DNA of 64,000 bases from Bacillus spizizenii TU-B-10 (GCF_000227465.1 NC_016047.1:3824857-3888856), one strand, 5' to 3'. Shown: positions 8,665 to 17,040, numbered from the stretch's first letter. Notes: generated by a model not told the origin, from the sequence alone. Made by a program: numbers and translations.

Positions 8665-9144
8665 TTGAAAGTTCAATTCAAAAAAAGGATTAGTTTACTC
8701 ATCATCATGTTTGGGCTTGCTGTTTCCTCACTAGGTGTTTCACAGGTGGTTCATGCAAAAGCCAATACGAGCGATTCAAGGGTACATTTTACTTTCAGAT
8801 GGTACAGCCCTTACGACTATACAACTGCTCGAAGAAAACAAAATAGAAGTTACATGTATATGCATCTCCTAAAGAAAGATGACGGAGGTAAATTTGATGT
8901 ATGGGCAGAGGCAGATAAAAACGTTCACTCTGGCGGGCGCGACTGGCACAACGTATCCGGTGGTGGAACTCACGAAGGAACAGTACACCCGGGTCATACA
9001 TACTTATTTTCCAACACTGCTGTTGAAGATTACGGGAGAAATGTACCCGTAAGGTTTGGTGGCTACAGCCGCAGCAATGATTCCTTTTCAACTGATTGGA
9101 GTCCTGACAGCGTAAAACCTAAGGGAAATTACACAATCTATTAA
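8665..9144 (+). CDS. Secreted DUF2712-like protein (putative bacteriocin-type effector)
   Basis: A 159-residue protein starting at TTG 8665, seven bases after GGAGG. Residues 1-31 form a Sec signal peptide: a KKR-rich start, a hydrophobic core at 9-24 and a VHA or AKA cleavage site near 31-33. The mature part (about 126 residues) has no Cys and is rich in Gly, His, Trp, Tyr, Ser and Asp, with segments such as HFTFRWYSPYDYTT and SGGGTHEGTVHPGHTY. This resembles DUF2712 proteins and, more loosely, lactococcin 972-type secreted bacteriocins. The association with a dedicated ABC transporter downstream is typical of both. No activity has been shown from sequence; toxin, signal or surface factor are all possible. 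Confidence 0.6.
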   Translation: MKVQFKKRISLLIIMFGLAVSSLGVSQVVHAKANTSDSRVHFTFRWYSPYDYTTARRKQNRSYMYMHLLKKDDGGKFDVWAEADKNVHSGGRDWHNVSGGGTHEGTVHPGHTYLFSNTAVEDYGRNVPVRFGGYSRSNDSFSTDWSPDSVKPKGNYTIY

Positions 9145-9160
9145 TACCTTTCTCAAAACA

Positions 9161-9196
9161 AAGCGATCTTACATTAAACAGTAAGATCGCTTTTTA
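9161..9196 (+). terminator. Terminator between the secreted-protein gene and the transporter genes
   Basis: A perfect 12-base stem, AAGCGATCTTAC / GTAAGATCGCTT, with an 8-base loop and a TTT tail. It sits 17 bases after the stop of the secreted protein and should make its transcript far more abundant than that of the transporter genes, or isolate the two. Confidence 0.85.
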
Positions 9197-9293
9197 AGGT
9201 AAAAATAATATCCATTCTTAAAAATTTTTTATTAAAATAAAACTATCCAAAACTCACATAGAGTTTTAATAAAAAAAAACAGGAGCATTGCAC

Positions 9294-10082
9294 ATGATTT
9301 CTTTCTTTTTAAAGCGTTTATTAAAAAATAAAGAGATTTATTTCTCTTTATTCATTAGTATCGTTCTTATGATCGTCAGTTATCTAGGTATTCTCTTCTT
9401 TCATAAGAAGATCAATCTTCCTTATGAAATACATAACTCACCGTTTTTATCGAATATTGCAGAAGGAAATACAACCTCAGCTCAGACTGTCTGGATTCTC
9501 ATTCTTCCGTTATTAGCATCACTTCCAATGTCCGGTATGTACCGTGAAGATAAAAATACCGGATTTTTTATGAATGTTATAACAAAAACAACTAAAAAGA
9601 AATACTTCACAGTATTATTCGGGTTCAACTTTGTAATTTCGTTTTTCGTCATTATCTTACCATTATTATTAAATCTTTATTTGCTATCGATGACATATCC
9701 TTCGGTAAACCCAGACGGGATCGTCAATTACATGGACCCAATCGTTACAGGCGGAACAGACTTAGCAAATCTGTATTACGAACACTCATTAATATATACT
9801 CTTATTCTTTTTGCATTAAATGGGATGTATGGAGCTGTTCTTTCTTCCATTGGATTGGCTTTATCATTTTTTATTAAAAAGAAATATTTTGTTTATATCA
9901 CACCTTTCTTAATCAATTTAATAGGCTTTACTTTACTCAACAACAATTACAATCCAATGAAATATATCGTTAATGATGGAGGGTTTTTGAGTTTAGATAA
10001 GTTTATATATTTGAACCTTAGCGTGTTCATTGCAACTACTTTACTTTATATGTGGGGAAAAAAACGCCGTGTTTTATTATAA
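9294..10082 (+). CDS. Polytopic membrane protein 1, ABC permease-like (DUF2705-type)
   Basis: Start at ATG 9294, eight bases after AGGAG; an in-frame TTG at 9288 lies too close to that site. The 262-residue product has six hydrophobic segments (about 15-32, 62-78, 104-128, 162-192, 200-218, 226-246). After the first segment there is a roughly 30-residue polar loop. Basic residues (KKKYF) flank several segments, consistent with cytoplasmic positive-inside loops. The position in front of an ABC ATPase and behind a secreted DUF2712-like gene suggests one half of an exporter or immunity transporter. The family name is from memory of such clusters; no search was run. Confidence 0.65.
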   Translation: MISFFLKRLLKNKEIYFSLFISIVLMIVSYLGILFFHKKINLPYEIHNSPFLSNIAEGNTTSAQTVWILILPLLASLPMSGMYREDKNTGFFMNVITKTTKKKYFTVLFGFNFVISFFVIILPLLLNLYLLSMTYPSVNPDGIVNYMDPIVTGGTDLANLYYEHSLIYTLILFALNGMYGAVLSSIGLALSFFIKKKYFVYITPFLINLIGFTLLNNNYNPMKYIVNDGGFLSLDKFIYLNLSVFIATTLLYMWGKKRRVLL

Positions 10083-10743
10083 TACTCTAAAATCAACATT
10101 AAGAATGAAGTGGCCGGGTATCATCGCCGCTTTACTGTTACAGTTAATTGCTGTTTATTTCTTTTTTTATCAAGAAAATGGTAGTGGTGATGGTTTTGTA
10201 CTGGAAAATATTTTTTCCTATTGGCATCTCGTTTCTATTTTATGCCCTGCTGCCGTTGTATTTTCTGTTTTGATCTCATCCGATTACTTTTCAATTTATA
10301 CTGTAATTCGAGTAAACAATGCACCTTATCTAACACTAATATACCTGTTCAAAACACTTTTATTTTCAACAGTATATGGGATTATTATTATGGGTGAATT
10401 GTATACTTTATGTGTATTCAATAATACGGGACTATTGTATTTAACCCCTATATCTTTTATCACTCATGTGTTTGCATTTATTTTCATTTGTTATGTTGTT
10501 TCATTTACTTTACTGTACTTGAATCAAATCATCGTAGTTTTTCTTTTCATTCTTTTATTTTTGATTGATTACCTTGTATGTAATGGTATGCTCTTTTTAA
10601 ATGGTTTTGTGCTGGAATTTAGTGATTTGGCTGAATTATTATTGTTTAGATTAGGGATTATGTTGTTATTATTCGGAATTTCTATAGAATCTGTAAAGCG
10701 ACGTAATTATTTACAGCAGGTTGAAGAGAAAGGAGCAAACTGA
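10069..10743 (+). CDS. Polytopic membrane protein 2, ABC permease-like
   Basis: The chosen start is GTG 10069, giving 224 residues and a 14-base overlap with the preceding gene; the frame is open upstream to 10030. The product has six predicted membrane segments, beginning with a hydrophobic helix just after KSTLRMKWP and ending with a short basic tail (KRRNY). There are no clear functional motifs. The overlap, and the spacing of only a few bases to the next gene, show one operon. It is likely a second membrane subunit of the island's ABC transporter. The exact start is uncertain because the ribosome site (GGGG at 10054-10057) is about 11 bases away. Confidence 0.6.
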   Translation: MFYYNTLKSTLRMKWPGIIAALLLQLIAVYFFFYQENGSGDGFVLENIFSYWHLVSILCPAAVVFSVLISSDYFSIYTVIRVNNAPYLTLIYLFKTLLFSTVYGIIIMGELYTLCVFNNTGLLYLTPISFITHVFAFIFICYVVSFTLLYLNQIIVVFLFILLFLIDYLVCNGMLFLNGFVLEFSDLAELLLFRLGIMLLLFGISIESVKRRNYLQQVEEKGAN

Positions 10744-11550
10744 TTGTCTTTTATGAATATGCTTAAACGTGATATTGTCATGCGTTTCAATGAAAGTAAG
10801 ATTACATACTTTGTCATTAGCTTAGCTATCGCCCTCCTTCTTTTATGCTTCCTCTGGAATAGCAATAAGACGGGACAGCTAGGCCATCAAAGTTTTTCAG
10901 ACAGCCTGACCACACTATTTCATTCGATGAATTTCTTTGATCTACATATCTTGTATACACAGCATAGATTATCTATCCCTCTACAATGGATTAGTTTTCA
11001 AGTGCTGCCTTTGATGATTGTGGGTAATTTTATGTTTCGTGACATTCAAATTTCTGGAGCTTATATCCTTCCGAAACTCCCCAAAAAAGGAGTATTTATA
11101 TTCAGCAAACTTTTATCACTGTTTGTTCTGATTGTATCTTTATGGTGCGTATGGCTTTTTATATACATTATGTTATTTACCTCATTTAAAGGCTTTACAG
11201 CAGAACTGAACAGCAAGGTAATATTATTTATGTTAATTCAAATCTTAGTCTCGTTTATGTATGCAGTTTTGCTAGAAACCTTAACTTTCATGATATCTTT
11301 TATATCAGCATTTATTATTATTGTTGCTTATGTTGTAATATCTATTTTTTTTCACAGCTCTTTATTCATTGCTTCATTTGCTATGGCTGGAAAGTGGGCT
11401 TTTATTGATTATTCGCGCATGAACATTAACTACTCAGATGGCCGTTTTTTTCATGCCTCCGATTTTTTATTAATTGCATTTATTTTCTGTGCAGCTTGTA
11501 CCTTTATCAGCCTAGTTTTTATTAAAAAAACAGATATTTTAGGAGAGTAA
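10744..11550 (+). CDS. Polytopic membrane protein 3, ABC permease-like (DUF2705-type)
   Basis: Start at TTG 10744, eight bases after AGGAG at 10731-10735; an ATG at 10753 is an alternative. The 268-residue product has about six membrane segments. An N-terminal anchor is followed by a roughly 60-residue external loop (NKTGQLGHQ to HRLSIPLQW), then a QW-IS-FQVLPLM segment and a short basic loop PKLPKKG. This layout resembles DUF2705-type permeases of bacteriocin-linked transporters. It sits between another membrane gene and the ABC ATPase, which starts 2 bases after its stop. Confidence 0.62.
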   Translation: MSFMNMLKRDIVMRFNESKITYFVISLAIALLLLCFLWNSNKTGQLGHQSFSDSLTTLFHSMNFFDLHILYTQHRLSIPLQWISFQVLPLMIVGNFMFRDIQISGAYILPKLPKKGVFIFSKLLSLFVLIVSLWCVWLFIYIMLFTSFKGFTAELNSKVILFMLIQILVSFMYAVLLETLTFMISFISAFIIIVAYVVISIFFHSSLFIASFAMAGKWAFIDYSRMNINYSDGRFFHASDFLLIAFIFCAACTFISLVFIKKTDILGE

Positions 11551-11552
11551 TT

Positions 11553-12200
11553 ATGACGTCGTATATCGAATGTAAAAATATAGTTAAAAAATTGAAGGGA
11601 AATCATGTATTAAATGATATCAGTTTTTCAATTAAAGAAAACGAATTTGTCGTGTTAAGAGGCCATAACGGATCTGGAAAGACAATGATTTTAAGAGCCA
11701 TCGCCGGACTGTTAACATTAACAAAAGGCGAAGTTTCTGTTAACGGCCTCGTGATCGGAAAAGATATTGACTTCTCTGAACATACAGGTCTGTTAATTGA
11801 ATACCCAAGCTTTATCCCTGTCTATTCAGGATTTCAAAATCTGAAATTCCTTGCTTCAATCAAGAAAAAAGTATCTGATGAAGAAATAAAAGAAGTAATA
11901 CGAAAAGTTGGGTTAGACCCTGAAGATAAGCGTAAAGTCAAACGATACTCATTAGGAATGAAGCAGCGCTTAGGAATTGCTCAGGCAATAATGGAAAAAC
12001 CCAAATTACTTCTTTTAGATGAACCGACAAATGCCTTAGACAAAAAAGGGATTAATCTTATACTGGATATTCTAAAAACCGAAAAAGAAAACGGCACAAC
12101 AATTGTAGTGGCTAGTCATGATGATACACTATGTGAAAATAGTGTTGTCGACAGAATTATTGATATTAGTGAAGGTAAACTGGAGGATGCAGATGAATAA
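11553..12200 (+). CDS. ABC transporter ATP-binding protein of the accessory island
   Basis: A 215-residue stand-alone ABC ATPase with all motifs intact: Walker A GHNGSGKT (37-44), signature YSLGMKQR (132-139), Walker B LLLLDEP (152-158) and H-loop SHD (188-190). It is of the short exporter class that pairs with separate membrane subunits, as in bacteriocin export or self-immunity pumps. The start ATG 11553 lies behind AGGAGAG. The stop overlaps the start of the next gene. The call of ABC ATPase is firm; the substrate is inferred to be the secreted 159-residue protein or its toxic effect. Confidence 0.9.
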   Translation: MTSYIECKNIVKKLKGNHVLNDISFSIKENEFVVLRGHNGSGKTMILRAIAGLLTLTKGEVSVNGLVIGKDIDFSEHTGLLIEYPSFIPVYSGFQNLKFLASIKKKVSDEEIKEVIRKVGLDPEDKRKVKRYSLGMKQRLGIAQAIMEKPKLLLLDEPTNALDKKGINLILDILKTEKENGTTIVVASHDDTLCENSVVDRIIDISEGKLEDADE

Positions 12201-12753
12201 GCGTTGGATTTTCTTTATTGTTTTATTAATAATAGTAACATTCAGCTGTGTTCGTATCTATACAGTGAACGCTCAAAATGATAAATACACTCCAAAAAAT
12301 ATTAATATTGTTGCAAACCAAACAATCGATACAGGGAAAGGAATAAAATTACATATACTAAAACCATTAAAGCCAATCAAATCATTTGATAAAGAAACAA
12401 ATTCCATAAAATATATATACATTTTGCCTTTTAATGCTGAAAATACTTCTAATCATAAAATTACTCTAGAGGAGCTTTCACCGGACGGAAAAAACTTTTT
12501 ATTTTTTGGTCAGTATCAATATAATAAACAATTGATGCCTTATAATTATGATTTGCCGGATAAGTATCAATTCAATACAGAGATTCCATCAGGGAAAACA
12601 GTACTAGGATATGTAGGATTAAGTTTGTATCCCGACGAAAAAGTAAATTATAAAAATTTCAATCCTGAATCATCAAAAGTATTTGCTTATTATACTGTAA
12701 TAGACGACGAATCTAATAAAAGAATTTCTTATAAAATGACTTTAAATAATTAA
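12193..12753 (+). CDS. Membrane-anchored or secreted accessory protein of the island
   Basis: Start at ATG 12193, six bases after GGAGG, overlapping the ATPase stop by 8 bases. The 186-residue product has a basic start (MNKRW), a hydrophobic segment at about 5-20 with one Cys, and then a soluble domain with no further membrane segments. The Cys is not in a good lipobox (TFSC), so an uncleaved anchor or a signal peptide ending near VNAQ are both possible. The domain has beta-rich patterns such as GKGIKLHILKPLKP and IPSGKTVLGYVGLS, as in extracellular DUF4352/DUF5027-type folds; that is a guess. It may be an immunity protein. Confidence 0.55.
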   Translation: MNKRWIFFIVLLIIVTFSCVRIYTVNAQNDKYTPKNINIVANQTIDTGKGIKLHILKPLKPIKSFDKETNSIKYIYILPFNAENTSNHKITLEELSPDGKNFLFFGQYQYNKQLMPYNYDLPDKYQFNTEIPSGKTVLGYVGLSLYPDEKVNYKNFNPESSKVFAYYTVIDDESNKRISYKMTLNN

Positions 12754-12760
12754 AAGATGA

Positions 12761-12791
12761 AAAAGGGTCTGAATTACATTCAGGCCCTTTT
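12761..12791. terminator. Bidirectional terminator between the island and speB
   Basis: The stem AAAAGGGTCTGAAT / ATTCAGGCCCTTTT has a TAC loop, with A runs on one side and T runs on the other. It serves the convergent island operon (plus) and the spe genes (minus). Confidence 0.85.
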
Positions 12792-12799
12792 ATTAAAAA

Positions 12800-13672
12800 C
12801 TATTTCACAAACCCAAGCAGCATTTCACGGATGATTTTGCTGGCTGTGTTTGCCGTTTGTTCTGAGTGGTCATACACCGGTGCGACTTCCACTAAATCAG
12901 CGCCTTTCACGTTTACCTCTGAACGCGCGATTTCATGAACAGACGCAAGCAGTTCTTTAGACGTGATGCCCCCGGCGTCAACGGTGCCCGTTCCCGGTGC
13001 GTGTGCAGGGTCTAATACGTCAATGTCGATTGTGACATATACCGGACGGCCCGCAAGCTTCGGAAGCACTTCTTTCAGCGGTTCAAGCACTTCAAATTTT
13101 GAGATGTGCATGCCGTTTTCCTTCGCCCATTCAAACTCTTCCTTCATGCCGGAACGGATTCCGAATGAATACACATTTTGCGGTCCGATCAATTCTGCCG
13201 CTTTGCGGATCGGCGTGGAGTGAGAAAGCGGTTCTCCCTCATAGTCAACGCGAAGATCTGTATGTGCATCAAAATGGATAATCGCAAGGTCTGGGTATTT
13301 CTTGTGCATTGCTTTAATGACAGGCCATGACACAAGGTGCTCCCCGCCCATGCCCATTGGGAACTTCCCTTTTTCTAAAATACTGTCCACATATTCCTCA
13401 ATCATATCAAGGCTTCGCTGCGGATTTCCGAACGGCAGCGGAATGTCGCCGGCATCAAAGAAGTTCAGATCGGCCAGATCACGGTCTAAATACGGGCTGT
13501 ACTCTTCAAGGCCGATTGACACCTCGCGGATTCTGCTTGGGCCAAAGCGTGAGCCCGGGCGATAGCTGACCGTCCAGTCCATCGGCATGCCGTAAAGGAT
13601 GGCGTCCGCCTCCTCCCACTCGGGACGGCTCGCAATAAATACTTTTCCTGAATAAGCTTCATCAAATCTCAT
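12800..13672 (-). CDS. speB: Agmatinase
   Basis: A 290-residue ureohydrolase that splits agmatine into putrescine and urea, the second step of polyamine synthesis from arginine. Manganese ligands are visible: His in GGEH (about 112), the HFDAHTD cluster (Asp135, His137, Asp139) and DIDVLDP (Asp216, Asp218), followed by the PGTGT loop. Length and motifs are typical of bacterial agmatinase. It lies 60 bases downstream of speE, with a hairpin between them. In strain 168 ywhH lies between phrF and this gene, from memory; here that place is taken by the island. Confidence 0.96.
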   Translation of the reverse strand: MRFDEAYSGKVFIASRPEWEEADAILYGMPMDWTVSYRPGSRFGPSRIREVSIGLEEYSPYLDRDLADLNFFDAGDIPLPFGNPQRSLDMIEEYVDSILEKGKFPMGMGGEHLVSWPVIKAMHKKYPDLAIIHFDAHTDLRVDYEGEPLSHSTPIRKAAELIGPQNVYSFGIRSGMKEEFEWAKENGMHISKFEVLEPLKEVLPKLAGRPVYVTIDIDVLDPAHAPGTGTVDAGGITSKELLASVHEIARSEVNVKGADLVEVAPVYDHSEQTANTASKIIREMLLGFVK

Positions 13673-13694
13673 CTATAATACCCTCGCTTTCCTG

Positions 13695-13722
13695 TAAAAA
13701 AGCGCAAGATTCGCTCCTGCGC
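13695..13722 (-). terminator. Hairpin with T run between speE and speB
   Basis: On the minus strand a GCGCAGG / CTTGCGC stem is followed by six T. It lies between the speE stop and the speB start and may reduce speB transcription from the speE promoter. Confidence 0.6.
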
Positions 13723-13732
13723 CATACCAACA

Positions 13733-14563
13733 TTATTTAATCAGGTCACTCACAAATTTCGGCAGAACAAAGGCCGCTTTATGAATATCTTTTGTGTAAT
13801 ATTTCGTATCGATTTCAAAGAAACGGCTATCTTCTACTGCAAGTGGATCATATTTTTTCGAACCGATCGTAAATGTCCACAAACCGCTTGGGTATGTCGG
13901 AATGTTCGCCGTATACAGCTTCGTAATCGGGAAGATTTCCTTCACGTCTCGCTGTACATTTGTGATTAATTCCGGTGTAAACCATGGGTTGTCCGTCTGA
14001 GCGACGAAAATACCGTCTTCTTTCAGCGCCTTCGCGATTCCCGCGTAGAATCCTTTTGTAAACAGATTTACAGCTGGTCCGACAGGTTCAGTTGAATCTA
14101 CCATGATCACGTCATATTGATTTTCAGATTTCGCAATGTGCATAAATCCGTCATCCACCTGCACGTCAACGCGCGGATCATCCAGTTTTCCTGCAATAGA
14201 AGGAAGGAACTTTTTAGAGTATTCGATGACCTTGCCGTCAATATCAACTAGTGTCGCTTTTTTCACGCTCGGATGCTTCAGGATTTCTCTGATGACGCCG
14301 CCGTCACCGCCGCCGACTACAAGAACGTGCTCCGGATTAGGATGCGTAAATAATGGGACATGCGCTACCATTTCGTGATAAACGAATTCGTCTTTTTCAG
14401 ATGTCATCACCATGCCGTCCAAAAACAGCATGTTGCCGAACTCTTCTGTTTCCACCATTTCTAAATGCTGAAACTCCGTTTGTTCTGTATGTAACGTTTT
14501 GTTAACCTTCATTGTAATGCCAAAGTTTTTCGTCTGCTTTTCTGTGTACCAAAGTTCGCTCAA
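13733..14563 (-). CDS. speE: Spermidine synthase
   Basis: A 276-residue aminopropyltransferase that transfers the aminopropyl group of decarboxylated S-adenosylmethionine to putrescine. It starts at TTG 14563 behind GGGAGATGACAA. The nucleotide-binding GGGDGG is at about 84-89, and the catalytic VDSTEP motif (Asp near 156) is present. It heads the speE-speB unit, which joins the last two steps of spermidine formation from agmatine. The cytosolic enzyme length is normal. Confidence 0.96.
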   Translation of the reverse strand: MSELWYTEKQTKNFGITMKVNKTLHTEQTEFQHLEMVETEEFGNMLFLDGMVMTSEKDEFVYHEMVAHVPLFTHPNPEHVLVVGGGDGGVIREILKHPSVKKATLVDIDGKVIEYSKKFLPSIAGKLDDPRVDVQVDDGFMHIAKSENQYDVIMVDSTEPVGPAVNLFTKGFYAGIAKALKEDGIFVAQTDNPWFTPELITNVQRDVKEIFPITKLYTANIPTYPSGLWTFTIGSKKYDPLAVEDSRFFEIDTKYYTKDIHKAAFVLPKFVSDLIK

Positions 14564-14704
14564 TTGTCATCTCCCTTTCAAGGCTGTATTTATTTATTGT
14601 AAGCGTCTTATCAGCTTTTATTCTCGGTTGAAATCTCATTTTCACCTAAGGAAAAAGTATAGAGGATGGCGGGGAAAAAGTAAAGATACGTCCTGTTCTG
14701 CGAT

Positions 14705-14734
14705 GTTTAAAAATGATCTTTTTTTCTCATAATA
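14705..14734 (+). promoter_or_regulatory. Forespore-type promoter of pbpG (sigma-F/G-like)
   Basis: GTTTA at 14705-14709 and CATAATA at 14728-14734, separated by 18 bases. CATAATA fits the sigma-G -10 pattern CATNMTA, and the forespore sigma factors F and G recognise overlapping sequences. pbpG is known to be expressed in the forespore. The -35 half is weak. Confidence 0.45.
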
Positions 14735-14764
14735 GTAGAAACATAAAAAAAGGGGGAACCCGTT

Positions 14765-16840
14765 GTGGATGCAATGACAAATAAACGGCTGAGACTGACG
14801 CTGAAAACCGTTCGCGCCTTTATCTTTTTAGGGGCTTTGGCGGCCTTAGCGGCAGCTGCTGTGTTTATGACTGTCATTTTGATAGCCAAATACCAGGGCG
14901 CTCCCTCCGTGCAAGTGCCGCAATCCACGATTTTGTATGCGAGTGACGGCTCAAAGCTCGGGGAAACGAATTACGGTGAAAAGCGCTATTGGGTCCCCTT
15001 AAAGGACATGAATCCGACGATTGTAAAAGCGACAGTGGCGGTTGAAGACCAGAATTTCTACGATCATCACGGCTTTGATTATAAACGCATGGCCGGTGCG
15101 GCGCTTGCTGACCTGAAAGCATTTGCCAAGGTTCAAGGCGCAAGCACCATCACCCAGCAATATGCGAGAAACTTATATCTTGAACACGATAAAACGTGGA
15201 AACGAAAATGGAATGAAGCGTTCTACACGATCCGTCTGGAACAAAACTATTCTAAGGACGAGATATTAGAAGGCTATTTAAATACGATTTACTACGGCCA
15301 TGGTGCCTACGGCATTGAAGCCGCTTCCCGCCTGTATTTCGGCAAGCATGCGAAAAATCTGACAGATGCGGAGGCGGCGCTTTTGGCGGGTATCCCAAAA
15401 GGCCCTTCCGGCTATTCGCCGTATGTCAATGAAACAAAGGCCAAGGAGCGCCAGAAAACGATTGTGCGGATGATGGAAAAGCAGCGGATGATCAGCCATA
15501 AGAAAGCGGATGAACTGATGAAAGAACCTCTTTCCTATCAGCCTTTGAATAAACAAGTTTCCAAGAGAAAGGCCCCTTATTTCTATGACAATGCGATGAG
15601 AGAGCTGGAGAAAAAGCTCGGCCTGACGAGGGAGCAAATTGAAACGAGCGGGTTAAACGTCTATACGACAGTAGATAAACGGATGCAGCGCATCGCCGAG
15701 GAGACCATTACCGAAACGGTTAACGCCGGCTCTGACATTCAAGTCGGATTTTCAGCTATTGATCCCCGCACAGGAAACGTTCTCGCCCTTGTCGGCGGCA
15801 GGGATTATCAAAAAAGCCCGTTTGACCGGACGACGCAGGCGAAGCGCCAGCCTGCTTCGACGATCAAGCCGTTACTGTACTATAAAGCGATCCAGAGCGG
15901 ATTTACACCAGTCACCTTGATGAAAAGCGAAGAAACCGAGTTTCAAATTGATGCAAAGGGAGAAACCTATTCTCCAAGCAACTATAACGGATACTACGCC
16001 AACAAGCCGATTACGCTTCTGCAGGCGCTGGCGCTTTCCGACAACATTTACGCTGTGAAAACACATCTCTTTCTTGGCATGAACAAGCTCGTACAGGCGG
16101 CAAAGGAATTCGGTATCACTGCGCAGCTTCAAGCACTGCCGTCCCTGGCGCTCGGCACCGAACCCGTGCGCCCAATTGAGATGGTCAATGCCTATGCCAT
16201 GCTCGCAAATGGCGGGAAGCAAATCGAACCGACCTTTATTTCGAGGGTCACGGACGCAGCGGGACATGTGCTGTATGAAAGCCCTAATCAGCATAAACAA
16301 GTGCTCGATGAAAAAGCCGCTTTTGTCACGGCGAGTATGATGACAGGCATGTTTGATACGGATTTAAACGGCTATACGTCGGTAACCGGACGGACGATCG
16401 CCAACCGCCTGACAAGAACGTATGCGGGAAAATCAGGAACCACCAGCGCAGACAGCTGGATGATCGGCTTCAATCCAAAGCTGGCTGCAGGTGTTTGGAC
16501 GGGCTATGACAAAAACAGCACCATCGACTCGGTCGAAGAAAAGAGCTATGCCAAAACGATTTGGGCTGACTTCATGGAGAATGCGCTCAAAGGAGAACCG
16601 GAAACTGCATTCAAACCGCCAAAAGGCGTAACCGGCGTGTACATTGATCCGGCAACGGGCTACACGTCCGGCCCCGGCTGCACAGCCAAGCACTACACGT
16701 ATTTTGTGAAAGGCACTGAGCCATCAAACGTATGCTATGGGGCAGAACCTGCAAAACAAACAAAAGACCTGCATCCAGTCAAAGAGAAGCCTGCTTCACC
16801 GAAAAAGTGGTGGGACAAATGGCTGGGGCGAAATCATTGA
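14765..16840 (+). CDS. pbpG: Penicillin-binding protein 2d, class A (sporulation)
   Basis: A 691-residue bifunctional peptidoglycan synthase starting at GTG 14765 behind AAGGGGG. A single membrane anchor lies at about 18-41. The GT51 transglycosylase domain follows, with its VEDQNFYDHHG motif (Glu94-Asp95). The penicillin-binding transpeptidase domain has the SxxK nucleophile at Ser365-Lys368 (ASTIKP) and KSGTT at about 556-560. The last ~40 residues are Lys/Pro-rich. PBP2d works with PBP2c in germ-cell-wall synthesis during sporulation. The gene is divergent from speE and is followed by a terminator. Confidence 0.96.
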   Translation: MDAMTNKRLRLTLKTVRAFIFLGALAALAAAAVFMTVILIAKYQGAPSVQVPQSTILYASDGSKLGETNYGEKRYWVPLKDMNPTIVKATVAVEDQNFYDHHGFDYKRMAGAALADLKAFAKVQGASTITQQYARNLYLEHDKTWKRKWNEAFYTIRLEQNYSKDEILEGYLNTIYYGHGAYGIEAASRLYFGKHAKNLTDAEAALLAGIPKGPSGYSPYVNETKAKERQKTIVRMMEKQRMISHKKADELMKEPLSYQPLNKQVSKRKAPYFYDNAMRELEKKLGLTREQIETSGLNVYTTVDKRMQRIAEETITETVNAGSDIQVGFSAIDPRTGNVLALVGGRDYQKSPFDRTTQAKRQPASTIKPLLYYKAIQSGFTPVTLMKSEETEFQIDAKGETYSPSNYNGYYANKPITLLQALALSDNIYAVKTHLFLGMNKLVQAAKEFGITAQLQALPSLALGTEPVRPIEMVNAYAMLANGGKQIEPTFISRVTDAAGHVLYESPNQHKQVLDEKAAFVTASMMTGMFDTDLNGYTSVTGRTIANRLTRTYAGKSGTTSADSWMIGFNPKLAAGVWTGYDKNSTIDSVEEKSYAKTIWADFMENALKGEPETAFKPPKGVTGVYIDPATGYTSGPGCTAKHYTYFVKGTEPSNVCYGAEPAKQTKDLHPVKEKPASPKKWWDKWLGRNH

Positions 16841-16841
16841 A

Positions 16842-16871
16842 AATAACCCGTCTCCTCGGAGGCGGGTTATT
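16842..16871 (+). terminator. Terminator after pbpG
   Basis: AATAACCCG / CGGGTTATT with an inner CCTCGGAGG helix, directly after the pbpG stop. Confidence 0.75.
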
Positions 16872-16917
16872 CGTATGGTTCCTTCATAATGGATGGAAGC
16901 AATGTTACGCAATCGAG

Positions 16918-17025
16918 CTAAACAATCAGTTCCGGGAATCCTTCGAGGATAAAGTGGTGATTTCTCATTTCTTCGACGTCGGCTTTAATCTCCCAGTCAC
17001 CGACTCGAATGGTTTCGTACATCAT
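16918..17025 (-). CDS. Possible 35-residue small protein
   Basis: A short minus-strand frame from ATG 17025 (a second ATG follows at 17022) to TAG 16918. It encodes an acidic peptide starting MMYETIRVGDWEIKAD and ending ELIV. The codons look protein-like and the frame fills most of the gap between pbpG and ywhD. However, the upstream sequence has no good ribosome site, and a hairpin at 17041-17076 sits just in front of it. It could be a remnant of a larger gene or a real small gene. I do not recognise the family. Confidence 0.3.
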   Translation of the reverse strand: MMYETIRVGDWEIKADVEEMRNHHFILEGFPELIV

Positions 17026-17040
17026 CTTACACTTGAAAAT

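Noticed and set aside
8665-9144. Firm assignment of the secreted protein to the lactococcin 972 family
   Set aside because: The Gly/His/Trp/Tyr-rich style is similar, but the protein is longer and I cannot align the typical repeats; DUF2712-like is the safer description.
12118-12192. 25-codon upstream extension of the 186-residue island protein
   Set aside because: It lies wholly within the ABC ATPase coding sequence; the ATG at 12193 has GGAGG at ideal spacing and begins the signal-like segment.
15872-16300. 142-codon minus-strand frame inside pbpG
   Set aside because: It overlaps the conserved transpeptidase domain of pbpG and shows no independent signals.
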